DNA of 64,000 nucleotides from Aromatoleum aromaticum EbN1 (GTDB lineage: Bacteria > Pseudomonadota > Gammaproteobacteria > Burkholderiales > Rhodocyclaceae), in assembly GCF_000025965.1 (NCBI RefSeq), contig NC_006513.1, positions 372,001-436,000 on the forward strand, given 5' to 3'. Position numbers and translations under genes: made by a program. This document shows, piece after piece, positions 53,856-62,292 of the stretch; position 1 is the first letter of the stretch; every line of letters starts with the position of its first letter. A model generated the notes under the pieces. The model did not search any database. It was not told the DNA's origin and saw nothing but the letters and a program-made list of their open reading frames with translations.

Positions 53856-54659
53856 TCAGTGCACTCGTTCGGCCGCAATCAGCGCGCAACCGAGCGCGCT
53901 GACGAATTCGGGCAGCTCGGGCAGCAGCACTTCATCGACGTCCATCGCGTTCTTGAGCGATTGCACGAAGCCCGGGTTGTGCGCCATACCGCCGATCAGC
54001 ACGACGTTGCCTTCGATACCGACGCGACGCACCATCGCGCACACCCGGCTCGCCACCGCGTCGAGCACCGCCTTGGCGATGTCTTCCTTGGGCGTCGAGG
54101 AGTGGATCAGCGACACCACTTCGGACTCGGCGAACACCGTGCATTGCGCGTTCATCGGGATCGACTTGTCCGACTTCAGGCTCGCTTCGCCGAATTCCTG
54201 CAGCGTGAGCTGCAGCGCGCGGCTCATCGCCTCGGCGAACGATCCGGCCCCGGCAGCGCACTTCTCGTTGCCGGCGAAGTCGATCGCCTTGCCGTCCGAG
54301 TCGGTCTTGATGCCGCGGCCTTCCTCGGCACCGACGTCGACCACGGTGCGCGCCTGCGGGTACATGTACACCGCGCCGCGCGCCCCGGCCGTCATCTCGG
54401 TGACGCCTTCGGTGGCGAACTCGACCTGTTTGCGCCCGGCACCGGTCGCGAACACCGACTTCACCTGGTCACGCGACACGCCGGCTGCGGCCAGCGCTTG
54501 GGTGAAAGCCGCCTCGGCGGCCTGGTCGGCGTCGATGTCGCCCGGCATCATCAGGTGCGTCTTCTTGATCGCCAGCTGCGGCTTGCCTTCCACATCGATC
54601 TCTTCGAGCAGCACCACCTTCACGCTGCGCGAGCCCATGTCGATTCCTGCAGTAATCAT
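53856..54659 (-). CDS. bzdP: Benzoyl-CoA reductase, Bzd-type, subunit P (ATPase/activator)
   Basis: A 267-aa ASKHA-fold activator subunit. It starts MITAGIDMGSRSVKVVLLEE (phosphate 1), has DVGAEEGRGI in place of the usual DIGGQD, and carries Cys124 in NEKCAAGAG. The position that is Cys in CHARG of other activators reads TAGARGA here, so only one of the two expected cluster cysteines is obvious. Together with the Q subunit it forms the ATP-hydrolysing electron-activation module. The gene lies between the O and Q genes, the order of bzdNOPQ. A BcrD-like name would be an alternative. Confidence 0.83.
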   Translation of the reverse strand: MITAGIDMGSRSVKVVLLEEIDVEGKPQLAIKKTHLMMPGDIDADQAAEAAFTQALAAAGVSRDQVKSVFATGAGRKQVEFATEGVTEMTAGARGAVYMYPQARTVVDVGAEEGRGIKTDSDGKAIDFAGNEKCAAGAGSFAEAMSRALQLTLQEFGEASLKSDKSIPMNAQCTVFAESEVVSLIHSSTPKEDIAKAVLDAVASRVCAMVRRVGIEGNVVLIGGMAHNPGFVQSLKNAMDVDEVLLPELPEFVSALGCALIAAERVH

Positions 54660-54787
54660 TCTCGTGTCCTCGTTCGAATTCTATTCTGATATGCCCGCGA
54701 ATCGGACGCATCGACGCGGCGCCCGCCGTACGCAAGGTAGGGCGGGCGCCATCGGGAGCGGAACGGCGCGCAGGCGGCGCGAAAAAA

Positions 54788-56092
54788 TCAGGCGGCGAGA
54801 CGGCGCAGGCCGAGCTGCTCCATGAATGCATCGACGCGGGCCTGGGTGCGCACTTCGTCGAACTCGCGCTCGTCGCCCATGTTTCCTTCGTACGTCATGA
54901 TCGGGATGCCCGCCTTCGCGATGGCCTGCCGGTTCTCCATGATGCCGACCGACAGACCTTCGCAGCCGCGGTTCAGGTGCATCATGCAACCGTCGACATT
55001 CCAGTCGCGCGCGATGTTGAGCATCATCTCGGACTTCACCGACGGATCGAAGAACTGCTGCCACAGCGGCTTCGACAGGTTCCAGTCGGCATACAGACGC
55101 AGCGCCGTATCGCGATCGTTCATCTCGATGCCCTTTTCCCACGGCAGCGTGCGCGCACCCCACGAACCGTCTTCCTTGTACTCCCACGTGCCTTCGAGGC
55201 CGAAGGTGTAGAGCGAGCCGATCGACACCGCACCGTAGGTCTCGAGGTAGCGGAAGATCTTCAGGAAAGGCCACGGCGGTTGCGTGTCCGACATCAGCCG
55301 GCAGCGCTCGTTGGGCACTGCCGCTATGCCGCGCGCGACGCGGTCCTTCACTTCCTCGTACAGCTCGTCGTAGAAGTCGGCACACCACTGCGAGGACTTG
55401 TGCAGGATCGCCAGCACGTACAGCGAGTACATCGTCTTTTCATCCAGCGGCGCGGGCACCGCTTTCTGCAGCTCGCAGATCTGCGCCCAGCGCGCGGTCG
55501 AGCGCATCTCGTTCTTGATCGCGCGGATCAGGAGCTCGTCATCGCACTTGCGTCCGGTCGCCTTCTCGACGAACTCGATCGAGTCGTGCAGCTGGCTCGT
55601 CACGTAGTCGAGGCTGTCGGACGTCAGGTCCTTGTACGCGCCGACCGACACGTCGACGTAGAAGTCCGGGATCTTCTTCGTGCGCGAGACGTGCTGATAC
55701 CACTTTGCATGCGAGCAGCAGATCTGCGTCTGGAAAATGAAGTCCGACGTCGGCCACTTGCCGCCGTAGAAGTACTCGTCCAGATGCATGCTGCCCCAGT
55801 AGATGCGCATGTAGGAGCACATGTCGCGCGCGAAGCCGTACGATTCGGCCGCGTCGAGGCAGCGCTGCGTGAATTTGCGGTCGAGCGACACGCCAGCCGA
55901 ATACGGCTCGCCGGTCAGCGGATAGACGTCGTCGCCGAGCGAGGTCGGGATCGCGTCGAACGACCAGCCGGCCGCCGACCAGCGGATGCCGCCGTTGTCC
56001 TTCGCGCGCGCGAAGTTCTGGTAGTACTGCTCGCGCAGCTGCTTGGCCTTGCCCCACAGCTTGAGCGGTTCGGTCGGGTACAGGTTCGTCAT
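54788..56092 (-). CDS. bzdO: Benzoyl-CoA reductase, Bzd-type, subunit O
   Basis: A 434-aa subunit of the substrate-binding, ring-reducing module (BcrB/HgdB family). The family sequence [11 protein letters not shown] (here [11 protein letters not shown], near residue 372) and several conserved cysteines (for example in [12 protein letters not shown] near 123) are present; these bind a 4Fe-4S cluster close to the aryl-CoA. Length matches BzdO. It begins 19 bases after the N subunit gene and is followed after 128 bases by the P gene. Homologues also act on methylbenzoyl-CoA or halobenzoyl-CoA, so the natural substrate is open. Confidence 0.88.
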   Translation of the reverse strand: MTNLYPTEPLKLWGKAKQLREQYYQNFARAKDNGGIRWSAAGWSFDAIPTSLGDDVYPLTGEPYSAGVSLDRKFTQRCLDAAESYGFARDMCSYMRIYWGSMHLDEYFYGGKWPTSDFIFQTQICCSHAKWYQHVSRTKKIPDFYVDVSVGAYKDLTSDSLDYVTSQLHDSIEFVEKATGRKCDDELLIRAIKNEMRSTARWAQICELQKAVPAPLDEKTMYSLYVLAILHKSSQWCADFYDELYEEVKDRVARGIAAVPNERCRLMSDTQPPWPFLKIFRYLETYGAVSIGSLYTFGLEGTWEYKEDGSWGARTLPWEKGIEMNDRDTALRLYADWNLSKPLWQQFFDPSVKSEMMLNIARDWNVDGCMMHLNRGCEGLSVGIMENRQAIAKAGIPIMTYEGNMGDEREFDEVRTQARVDAFMEQLGLRRLAA

Positions 56093-56111
56093 GGTTGGTC
56101 TCCTTGAGGGC

Positions 56112-57251
56112 TCAGAACAGCTCTTCTTCGCTCAGCGTCTCGAGCATCGCTTCGATGCGGATACGGAACGGGCCGATCGGGTTCGTGATGTCGAATTCCA
56201 GGAACAGCGTCGGGACGCCATTCGCTTCGAGGTGACGCTTCAGGTCCGGATAATCGCCCTCGTGGGGGTCGCAGAACTTCTGCTGCAGGAAGATCGCGCC
56301 CTGGACGTTGTATTCCTTAGCCAGATTGAGCACGTGGTCGTAGCGCGTGTGGACCGGATAATCCTTCGTCGGGCATGCCGGGCGGTCGCAGTAGCGCTCT
56401 GCGATCGCGCGGATGACGTCGTCGCCGGGTTTCGAGGCGTTCCAGAAGTAACGGGTACCCGAGCACTGGTCGTCGATGACGATCGTCGCGCCGACCGATT
56501 CGACCATCGCCATGAACGCGACGTCGTCGTTTTCCGAACCGATGGTCATGAAGCGGGCACCGGTCTTGCGCTCGACCTTGCGCGACGGCAGCGCCGCCAG
56601 CACTTTCTTCAGCTGTTCGTTGTGCTCACGCTTATCGATGAACTGAGCGGTGATCGACGCGTACAGCGCTTCGACGCCCGTCACCTTCGGATCCGCTTCC
56701 TTGCGGTAGTCGAACAGCTGGCGCAGCAGGCGGCGGTTCTCGTCGCACACGGCGAGCGCGTCGCGCAGCATGTCGTCGGTGATTTCCTTGCCGGTCAGCG
56801 TCTGCAGGAACACGCGGAAGCGCTGCACTTCGGCGACATGCGCCTTGCGAGCATGCGGCGACTGCACATCGTTCGGCATCGCGACGTAGTAGTCCCACTT
56901 CACCGTCGGGACATTCTGACGCCACGAACTGTAGGTCTGGCGGTACTGGATGCACGACTGCGTCAGCGTCACGCCTTCGGCGTAGTCGTAGCGGCCGAGC
57001 AGCCCCTGCGCGAGCGAATCGCGACAGAACGGGCAGAACATGCCGAAGATGTGCGGCTCGGTCACGTTTTGCGGTTCATGGGCACCGAGCACGCGCACCG
57101 GCAGCATCCCGAAGGCAATCAGCAGTTCCTCCGGCGAATAGGTACACATCGTCGCCACCACCTGCCCGCCCGTACGCGCCTTCCATGCCCGCGCGTAGTC
57201 GTGACGCTTCTCGTACCACTCCTTGAACTGGTCAAACAATCCGTCGTTCAT
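56112..57251 (-). CDS. bzdN: Benzoyl-CoA reductase, Bzd-type, subunit N
   Basis: A 379-aa subunit (BcrC/HgdB family) that pairs with subunit O to bind aryl-CoA and its 4Fe-4S cluster. Cysteines occur at [10 protein letters not shown] (residue 36) and [12 protein letters not shown] (73 and 76), and the late segment [21 protein letters not shown] is typical of the family. ATG at 57251 follows AAGGAGG at good spacing. It is the first gene of the operon N-O-P-Q-GNAT. The upstream region carries an FNR/AcpR-type box and a TetR-type operator, so expression should need anoxia and release of a repressor. Confidence 0.88.
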   Translation of the reverse strand: MNDGLFDQFKEWYEKRHDYARAWKARTGGQVVATMCTYSPEELLIAFGMLPVRVLGAHEPQNVTEPHIFGMFCPFCRDSLAQGLLGRYDYAEGVTLTQSCIQYRQTYSSWRQNVPTVKWDYYVAMPNDVQSPHARKAHVAEVQRFRVFLQTLTGKEITDDMLRDALAVCDENRRLLRQLFDYRKEADPKVTGVEALYASITAQFIDKREHNEQLKKVLAALPSRKVERKTGARFMTIGSENDDVAFMAMVESVGATIVIDDQCSGTRYFWNASKPGDDVIRAIAERYCDRPACPTKDYPVHTRYDHVLNLAKEYNVQGAIFLQQKFCDPHEGDYPDLKRHLEANGVPTLFLEFDITNPIGPFRIRIEAMLETLSEEELF

Positions 57252-57352
57252 GAACCTGCCTCCTTAAGAATGTTCCGCTGCGCGGCGGATCCGGCCATCT
57301 GAAAAACTATCGAGCGATACAAATCCCATCCGCCCTGGGGGTTTTCACTTGT

Positions 57353-57366
57353 TTGATGCCAATCAA
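57353..57366. promoter_or_regulatory. FNR/AcpR-type box before the reductase operon
   Basis: TTGATGCCAATCAA is a perfect match to the FNR consensus TTGAT-N4-ATCAA, within a longer palindrome GTTTGAT-N4-ATCAAAC (57351-57368). It lies 102 bases before the N-subunit start. In Azoarcus the FNR-like AcpR activates benzoyl-CoA reductase genes through such a site. Confidence 0.85.
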
Positions 57367-57371
57367 ACGAC

Positions 57372-57389
57372 TGAATGAACACTCACTCT
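57372..57389. promoter_or_regulatory. TetR-type operator candidate, copy 4
   Basis: TGAATGAACACTCACTCT matches TGAnTGA-N4-TCAnTCA in all but the last base and lies just upstream of the FNR-type box. Confidence 0.6.
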
Positions 57390-57585
57390 ACTCCCGGTTT
57401 ATCGGGAATGCAAGCGTTCAGGGGAAATCGAATCTGCCGCCAAACAGGGGCGGCTCGGGAGTGTCGTCGGATGGGCGGAATGCCGCAGTCGTGGCTCAGC
57501 CAATCACGGCCGCATGACGAACCACAGCGGCGTCGCTTGACCCCGAGCTCGTTTCGGCTTCACTGCGGGCGTTGTGGGTGAACGG

Positions 57586-57612
57586 AAAAAGCGGCCGAAA
57601 AGGCCGCTTTTT
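57586..57612. terminator. Bidirectional terminator of tRNA-Ser fragment
   Basis: A perfect 11-bp stem AAAAAGCGGCC / GGCCGCTTTTT with a 5-nt loop. On the - strand it lies right after the tRNA-Ser 3' end and was presumably the tRNA terminator. Confidence 0.88.
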
Positions 57613-57621
57613 CTCGTGTTT

Positions 57622-57677
57622 TGGCGGAAGCGGTGAGATTCGAACTCACGAACGGTTGCCCGTTGCCGGTTTTCAAG
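57622..57677 (-). tRNA. 3' fragment of tRNA-Ser(UGA); attachment site of the element
   Basis: On the - strand the sequence from the anticodon loop (CUUGAAAA, anticodon UGA) through the variable arm and T arm (GAGUUCGAAUCUC) to the encoded CCA is present, but the 5' half of the tRNA is missing; AT-rich element DNA starts at 57678. This is the displaced 3' part left by integration into the tRNA gene. The intact tRNA should lie at the other end of the element, beyond the window. Confidence 0.85.
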
Positions 57678-57841
57678 TTTGCCGTAATTTAGCTTTCTGC
57701 AGCTTTACCTAAATTTCTCAAGCTGTACTTACCTTTATAATTCAAGCAATTAAAGCAGTGGCCAGCTTAACGTAGTTTGCTGTACCTTTCTCTAGCGTGC
57801 TTACATAGCGCTTACAATGCGCCTAGCCAGGGAGAGTGAAT

Positions 57842-59140
57842 ATGACAAAGCTGACGAAAACCTATATCGACAGGCTCGCATTGCCGGAAGGCAAGGACGG
57901 CGAGTTCCACTGGGACACCGAGGTCAAGGGCTTCGGGCTACGAGTCAGCCCTACCGGGAAGGTCAGCTACCTTATGCAGGGCCGCGTCCATGGACGGTCA
58001 GCCCGCATCACAATCGGACCACATGGGGTCTTCACTGTGGATCAGGCGCGGGAGGTTGCGCGCGAGCACTTGCGCAGCATGCGGATGGGCATCGACCCGC
58101 GCGAGGTCGCCAAACAGAAGAAGGCAACTGCAGAGGCCGAAGCGGTGGCGGGCGTCACGCTGCAGGAGGTATGCGACGCATATGTGAGCCGACCGGGCAA
58201 GCTGAAGGCCAGCACGCAGATCGAGATTAAACGGCACGTCGCCACGACCTTTGTCGCGTGGAAGGACAAGCCCATTGCTGCGATCACCGAGGACGACTGC
58301 CGGAAGCGTTACCGGGAGATGCTCACGAAGGGACTGCGCGGCGACCGCGACGGCGGTTCGCCGGGGCAAGCAAACCAAGGGTTCTCCGTCCTCCGCGCCC
58401 TCATCAACTATGCCGCTCGTCAATATAAGAAGGCGGACGGCTCGCCGCTCATCCTGCGCAACCCCGCCTCGGCGCTGAAAGACGATTGGGTCGCCCTCCC
58501 GGAGCGCAAGACCCGCATCCCCGAATCGAAGATCGGGGCGGTATGGAACGCGCTGCAGCAGTGGCGCAAGGTCGCCTACACGCGCGACACCGAATCCAGC
58601 ATCGACCTCGTTACCTTCCTCCTGCTCACCGGGGCTCGCATTGGCGAAGCGGCAGCACTGGAATGGGAGCGCGTGAATCTTGACGAGGGCTGGTGGCACC
58701 TGCCCGACCCGAAGAACCGGAACCCTGTGTGGTTACCGCTATCCACTCAGGCCGCCGAACTGCTCAAGACCCGGCGTCGCATCAAGGACAATCCTTTTGT
58801 ATTCACGTCGTGGGGGGAGTGTAAGCATATCTCCGACCCGCGCGACACGATGAAGAAGCTGTCCGCCGTCGCTGGGACCAAGATCACGCCCCACGACCTG
58901 CGGCGCACTTTCACCACATTTGGCATCGCACAGTGCAGCGTCGAACTTCACAAGATCGAGCTACTGACGAACCATGTGCCCAAGGGGGTCACTGCCCGGC
59001 ACTACCTTGAGACGTCGCACCTGCAGTACCTGAAGCCGGAAGTCCAGCGCATCGCTGATTGGATTGAGGAACAGGGACGGATCGCGAAGGGTGACAACGT
59101 CATTGCAATGGCTGCTAGGCAGGGCGACGCAGGTAGCTGA
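57842..59140 (+). CDS. Tyrosine-type integrase (P4-like)
   Basis: A 432-aa site-specific recombinase. The N-terminal DUF4102-type domain begins with MTKLTKTYIDRLALPEGKDG. Catalytic residues are Arg266 in TGARIGEAAA, His351 and Arg354 in HDLRRTF, and the nucleophile Tyr388 in ARHYLETSH. ATG at 57842 has GGGAGA upstream; a GTG two codons earlier is also open. It reads away from the tRNA fragment 165 bases to its left, the usual position for an integrase next to its attachment site. Confidence 0.93.
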   Translation: MTKLTKTYIDRLALPEGKDGEFHWDTEVKGFGLRVSPTGKVSYLMQGRVHGRSARITIGPHGVFTVDQAREVAREHLRSMRMGIDPREVAKQKKATAEAEAVAGVTLQEVCDAYVSRPGKLKASTQIEIKRHVATTFVAWKDKPIAAITEDDCRKRYREMLTKGLRGDRDGGSPGQANQGFSVLRALINYAARQYKKADGSPLILRNPASALKDDWVALPERKTRIPESKIGAVWNALQQWRKVAYTRDTESSIDLVTFLLLTGARIGEAAALEWERVNLDEGWWHLPDPKNRNPVWLPLSTQAAELLKTRRRIKDNPFVFTSWGECKHISDPRDTMKKLSAVAGTKITPHDLRRTFTTFGIAQCSVELHKIELLTNHVPKGVTARHYLETSHLQYLKPEVQRIADWIEEQGRIAKGDNVIAMAARQGDAGS

Positions 59141-59426
59141 AAACACTGCGTTTTTAATTTTAGTGCAGCCTGCATAAAGCTATGTTAATGTAGCACCACC
59201 TAAGCCTGTCCCGCGCAATGCGGGCCAGCACAGCGCCGCACTGGGGCACGCCCGCGAGGCAAATTCCAGAGCCATGAGCCGGTGGAGCAAGGGTGAAAGC
59301 CCCCCATGACCCGGACACCCCCGAATCCGTCTGGGGCAGGTGACCACACAAAACTCGACGGCAAGCATAGCCTTGCTGACGCATCCCTACACCGATCGCA
59401 GCAAGGCAAGTCGGAGACTTGTCACC
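59141..59426. other. GC-rich untranslated stretch before the AlpA gene
   Basis: 286 bases with several short complementary GC-rich segments and no supportable frame except possible upstream extensions of the AlpA gene. It could hold a leader RNA structure or excision sites. I see no defined motif. Confidence 0.4.
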
Positions 59427-59669
59427 ATGGCTGCTCACACCCCCGCTATCACCCTCCTCACCAACGACGAAACCGCCGCTCTGATCGGCATCAGCCCCGA
59501 AACGCTCCCCGTCTGGCGCGTCAAAGGCAAAGGGCCGGCTTTTCGCAAAATCGGCCGCTTGGTCCGCTACTCCGAAGCGGAGGTTCTCGCTTGGCTGGAC
59601 AGCAATTCCCACACCAGCACTAGCCAATACCCGACGCGCCTGAACCCGTCGCGTCTAGTGGCAGCTTGA
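59427..59669 (+). CDS. AlpA/MerR-like excisionase or regulator
   Basis: An 80-aa protein with a single winged HTH of the HTH_17/AlpA type: LLTNDETAALIGISPETLPVWRVKGKGPAFRKIGRLVRYSEAEVLAWLDSN in outline (start of helix at about residue 10). Such proteins regulate or direct excision in P4-like elements and often switch on the integrase gene. ATG at 59427 was chosen; a GTG at 59340 would add 29 residues outside the domain. It lies between integrase and primase genes on the same strand. Confidence 0.83.
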   Translation: MAAHTPAITLLTNDETAALIGISPETLPVWRVKGKGPAFRKIGRLVRYSEAEVLAWLDSNSHTSTSQYPTRLNPSRLVAA

Positions 59670-59814
59670 ACCTCCGCCAAACACCGAAAACGACGCGGAG
59701 CGCTCGGATTCGCACCTATTTCGCAGGGACCGGGCTTGCCGTTACCGAAACGGTGAGCCGCCTGTGAGCCCATCAGAGAGAAAGGTAAGCGGAACGCTTG
59801 CCGGAGGAGTAGAT

Positions 59815-61884
59815 ATGCAGGAAGCACAAAAAAGCAACGGCGAGGGGGCAATCCTCGCCGCTACCGGAGAACATACGCAAAGCTATACGGCAAGCATACC
59901 ACAGCCTACCCTGTGGGGCCAGATTCCGGCAGCGCTGCGCCAGCGCCCGCAATGGTGCCATACGATCCCCGACTCCAAAGCCCCGCACCAAGCGAATGGC
60001 CGGTCAGCGAGTCCGACAAACCCAGCGCACTGGTGCGACTTCGAGACCGCGTGCGACGCTGCTGCGCGGTGCGGCGGCGGAATCGGGTACGTGCTGACCG
60101 CCGACGACCCGTTTGCGTGCATCGACTTGGACGTGAAGGACGACACCACGCAGGAGCAGCGCGAACGCTTCGACAAGATCGTCAGCACCTTCGACAGCTA
60201 CACCGAGCGTTCGCGCAGCGGAAAAGGGATGCACGTATGGGTTGAGGGCGAGATCGGCAAAGGCGCACGTCGCGACAGCGTGGAGGTGTATTCGCAGGAA
60301 CGCTTCATCATCTGCACAGGGAACGTGATGGCGGACCGCCCCATCACCCCCCGCCACGACATGCTCGATGTCTTGGTGGCAGAGATGAGACGGGGCAGCG
60401 CACCGGAGGTCGAGCTTGAAGATGACCCGGACCCCGATTCCGGCTGGTACGTAGTCGAGCAGGCGCTTGATGAGAACGGAGCGTTCAAAGACGAGGAGTT
60501 TGGCAGACTGTTCGCTGGCGATTTGGAAGGGCGCAACTACCCGTCGCAATCCGAAGCAGACTTGGAGCTGGTCAAGCTACTCGCCCGCTGCACCGGTTCC
60601 AACGAAGCCTGCTGGTCGGCGTTTCGTATGTCGGCGCTGGGCAAACGCGAGAAGGCAAAACGCCCAAGCTACAAGCGCAGCACACTTGTGAAGGCACGGA
60701 CGCACCTCGCGAACGATGCGGTACAGGAGGCACACGGGAAGGAGATTGCTGACGCCCTGTTCTGGCGCCTTACCGGTGGCGCGTCGCTCCCCTCTACCGA
60801 CACCTCGCGCCACTTCCAGCTACTAACCGACGACGACCTGCAACGGCTCCCGCCCCAGCGCTGGCTGGTGAAAGACATCATCCCCGACGGAGGCTTTGGT
60901 ACGCTTTACGGTCAGTCGGGCACCTTCAAATCGTTCCTTGTGCTCGACCTGCTGGCACACATTTCCACAGGCTCCCCGTGGTTTGGGCACCGCGTCAAAG
61001 CTGCGCCCGCCGTCTATATCCCTTTCGAGGGTCAAGGTGGCATCCCGAAACGGGTCGCAGCGTGGAGGCTTGCTCGTTCCCGTCAAGCGGGCCTGGATGT
61101 AACAACCAACATGCGATTCATCACCGACCGAATGAACCTGCGCCTTCAAGCAGACCGCGAAAAGCTCGTGACGACGCTGATTGAGAAGGGATGGGCGGGC
61201 GGCGTGCTGTGCCTCGACACACTGGCACAGGCGGGCGGAGGCATCGACGAGAACGGCCCCGAAGGCATGGGCGAGATGATCGCTATCTTCCAAGAGCTAC
61301 AGCACAAGTTTGGCGGGACGGTCCTTGTCATCCACCACAGCGGCAAGGTTGAAGCGGCCGGGATGCGCGGATGGTCGGGTCTGCGCGGTGCGCTCGACTT
61401 CGCCATCAAGTGTCAAAAAGCGGTAGGCAAGAATGCTTCAAAGTTCGACGCCCAATTTGTGCTGGACAAGGTGAAGGACGGCGAGGACGGCAAGACCTTC
61501 GACTTTTCGATGCTGCGTGTCCATCTTGGATATGACGAAGAAGGCGACGAGGTTACTTCGCTCGCGGTGACTCCTCGCATCGCCCCACAGGTTGCGCCGC
61601 CGGTCTCCGATAGCATGCGGGATGTTGAGGATGATGAATTCATCTGGAATTGGATCAAGAACGAGGTGGCTGCTGGGCACTATCCAAGCAAGAACTCGCT
61701 GAAGGGCGATCTCAACGCGATGAAGGAACAGCGGCCGATCACACAGGTGCGAATTTCCCCTGCTGTTGATCGACTATTGGCGAGTGGCCGCCTTCAAAAA
61801 ATGTCTGACCCGAGCAGGGGGAACCCATGGCTCCGGGCAATTGAAACTACGCCGAGTGAGTGTCTCGCAGTGGGGGTTCGCTAG
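59815..61884 (+). CDS. Primase-helicase replication protein of the element
   Basis: A 689-aa protein. The N-terminal half is a PrimPol/NrS-1-like primase domain with a DxD pair at 104/106 (ACIDLDVKDD) and SRSGKGMHVWV. The C-terminal half is a RepA-like hexameric helicase: Walker A GQSGTFKS at 366-373, Walker B GVLCLDTLAQA near 462 and the HHSGK sensor segment near 512. ATG at 59815 has GGAGGAG just upstream; a GTG at 59764 is less likely. The last codons form the first iteron of the array that follows, so the gene probably acts on that origin. Confidence 0.85.
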   Translation: MQEAQKSNGEGAILAATGEHTQSYTASIPQPTLWGQIPAALRQRPQWCHTIPDSKAPHQANGRSASPTNPAHWCDFETACDAAARCGGGIGYVLTADDPFACIDLDVKDDTTQEQRERFDKIVSTFDSYTERSRSGKGMHVWVEGEIGKGARRDSVEVYSQERFIICTGNVMADRPITPRHDMLDVLVAEMRRGSAPEVELEDDPDPDSGWYVVEQALDENGAFKDEEFGRLFAGDLEGRNYPSQSEADLELVKLLARCTGSNEACWSAFRMSALGKREKAKRPSYKRSTLVKARTHLANDAVQEAHGKEIADALFWRLTGGASLPSTDTSRHFQLLTDDDLQRLPPQRWLVKDIIPDGGFGTLYGQSGTFKSFLVLDLLAHISTGSPWFGHRVKAAPAVYIPFEGQGGIPKRVAAWRLARSRQAGLDVTTNMRFITDRMNLRLQADREKLVTTLIEKGWAGGVLCLDTLAQAGGGIDENGPEGMGEMIAIFQELQHKFGGTVLVIHHSGKVEAAGMRGWSGLRGALDFAIKCQKAVGKNASKFDAQFVLDKVKDGEDGKTFDFSMLRVHLGYDEEGDEVTSLAVTPRIAPQVAPPVSDSMRDVEDDEFIWNWIKNEVAAGHYPSKNSLKGDLNAMKEQRPITQVRISPAVDRLLASGRLQKMSDPSRGNPWLRAIETTPSECLAVGVR

Positions 61885-62010
61885 CTTTGGGGGTTCGCTG
61901 GGGGTTCGCTGGGGGTTCGCTAGCCCTCACTTAGAGAACCCCCGACCGCACTTACCCCCCAGCGAACAGGGGTTCGCTAGGGAGGGGTAACCCTATAGCA
62001 GCGAACCCCC
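61872..62010. repeat. Iteron array GGGGGTTCGCT, possible replication origin
   Basis: Direct copies of GGGGGTTCGCT at 61872-61882, 61889-61899, 61900-61910 and 61911-61921, the last three in perfect tandem. A dyad AGCGAAC-AGGG-GTTCGCT is at 61961-61978, and an inverted copy AGCGAACCCCC at 62000-62010. The first copy overlaps the primase stop codon. Iterons beside a RepA/primase gene usually mark the origin. Confidence 0.8.
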
Positions 62011-62234
62011 CCCCAGCGACCCCCCCCCCCCTACCCCACCTGTGGAAATGCATGCGCTAGCCGCAACCGTACCCCAGCGCATACCGCCAGCACGCTGCCA
62101 TAGCGCTGCCGCTGCAGGAATGGTACCGACGCGCGGTTTTAGGGGGTGGGGGTATGGGTAGCTATGCCCCCGCTGTAAAAACCGCGCACAGCGCGTTTTA
62201 CGCGGTCGCGCTCGCGCACAGGTTGCTGACGACC
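62011..62234. other. Intergenic DNA with poly-C tracts and a long hairpin
   Basis: After the iterons come two long C runs (about 62006-62014 and 62020-62031) and, near 62133-62190, an imperfect hairpin with arms CGCGGTTTT and AAAACCGCG. No gene is supported. The C runs are a place where sequencing or replication slippage could occur. Confidence 0.5.
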
Positions 62235-62265
62235 AAAAGCAAAAGCCCCGCTCAGTGGCGGGGCT
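62235..62265 (-). terminator. Rho-independent terminator of the - strand hypothetical gene
   Basis: On the - strand an 8-bp stem AGCCCCGC / GCGGGGCT with a 6-nt loop (62244-62265) is followed by a T-rich stretch. Confidence 0.82.
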
Positions 62266-62292
62266 CGGTGACACGGGCTGCTTTGTGGGAGA

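Noticed and set aside
61872-61921. CRISPR-like repeats after the primase gene
   Set aside because: The 11-bp units are directly tandem with no spacers and no cas genes nearby; iterons explain them better.
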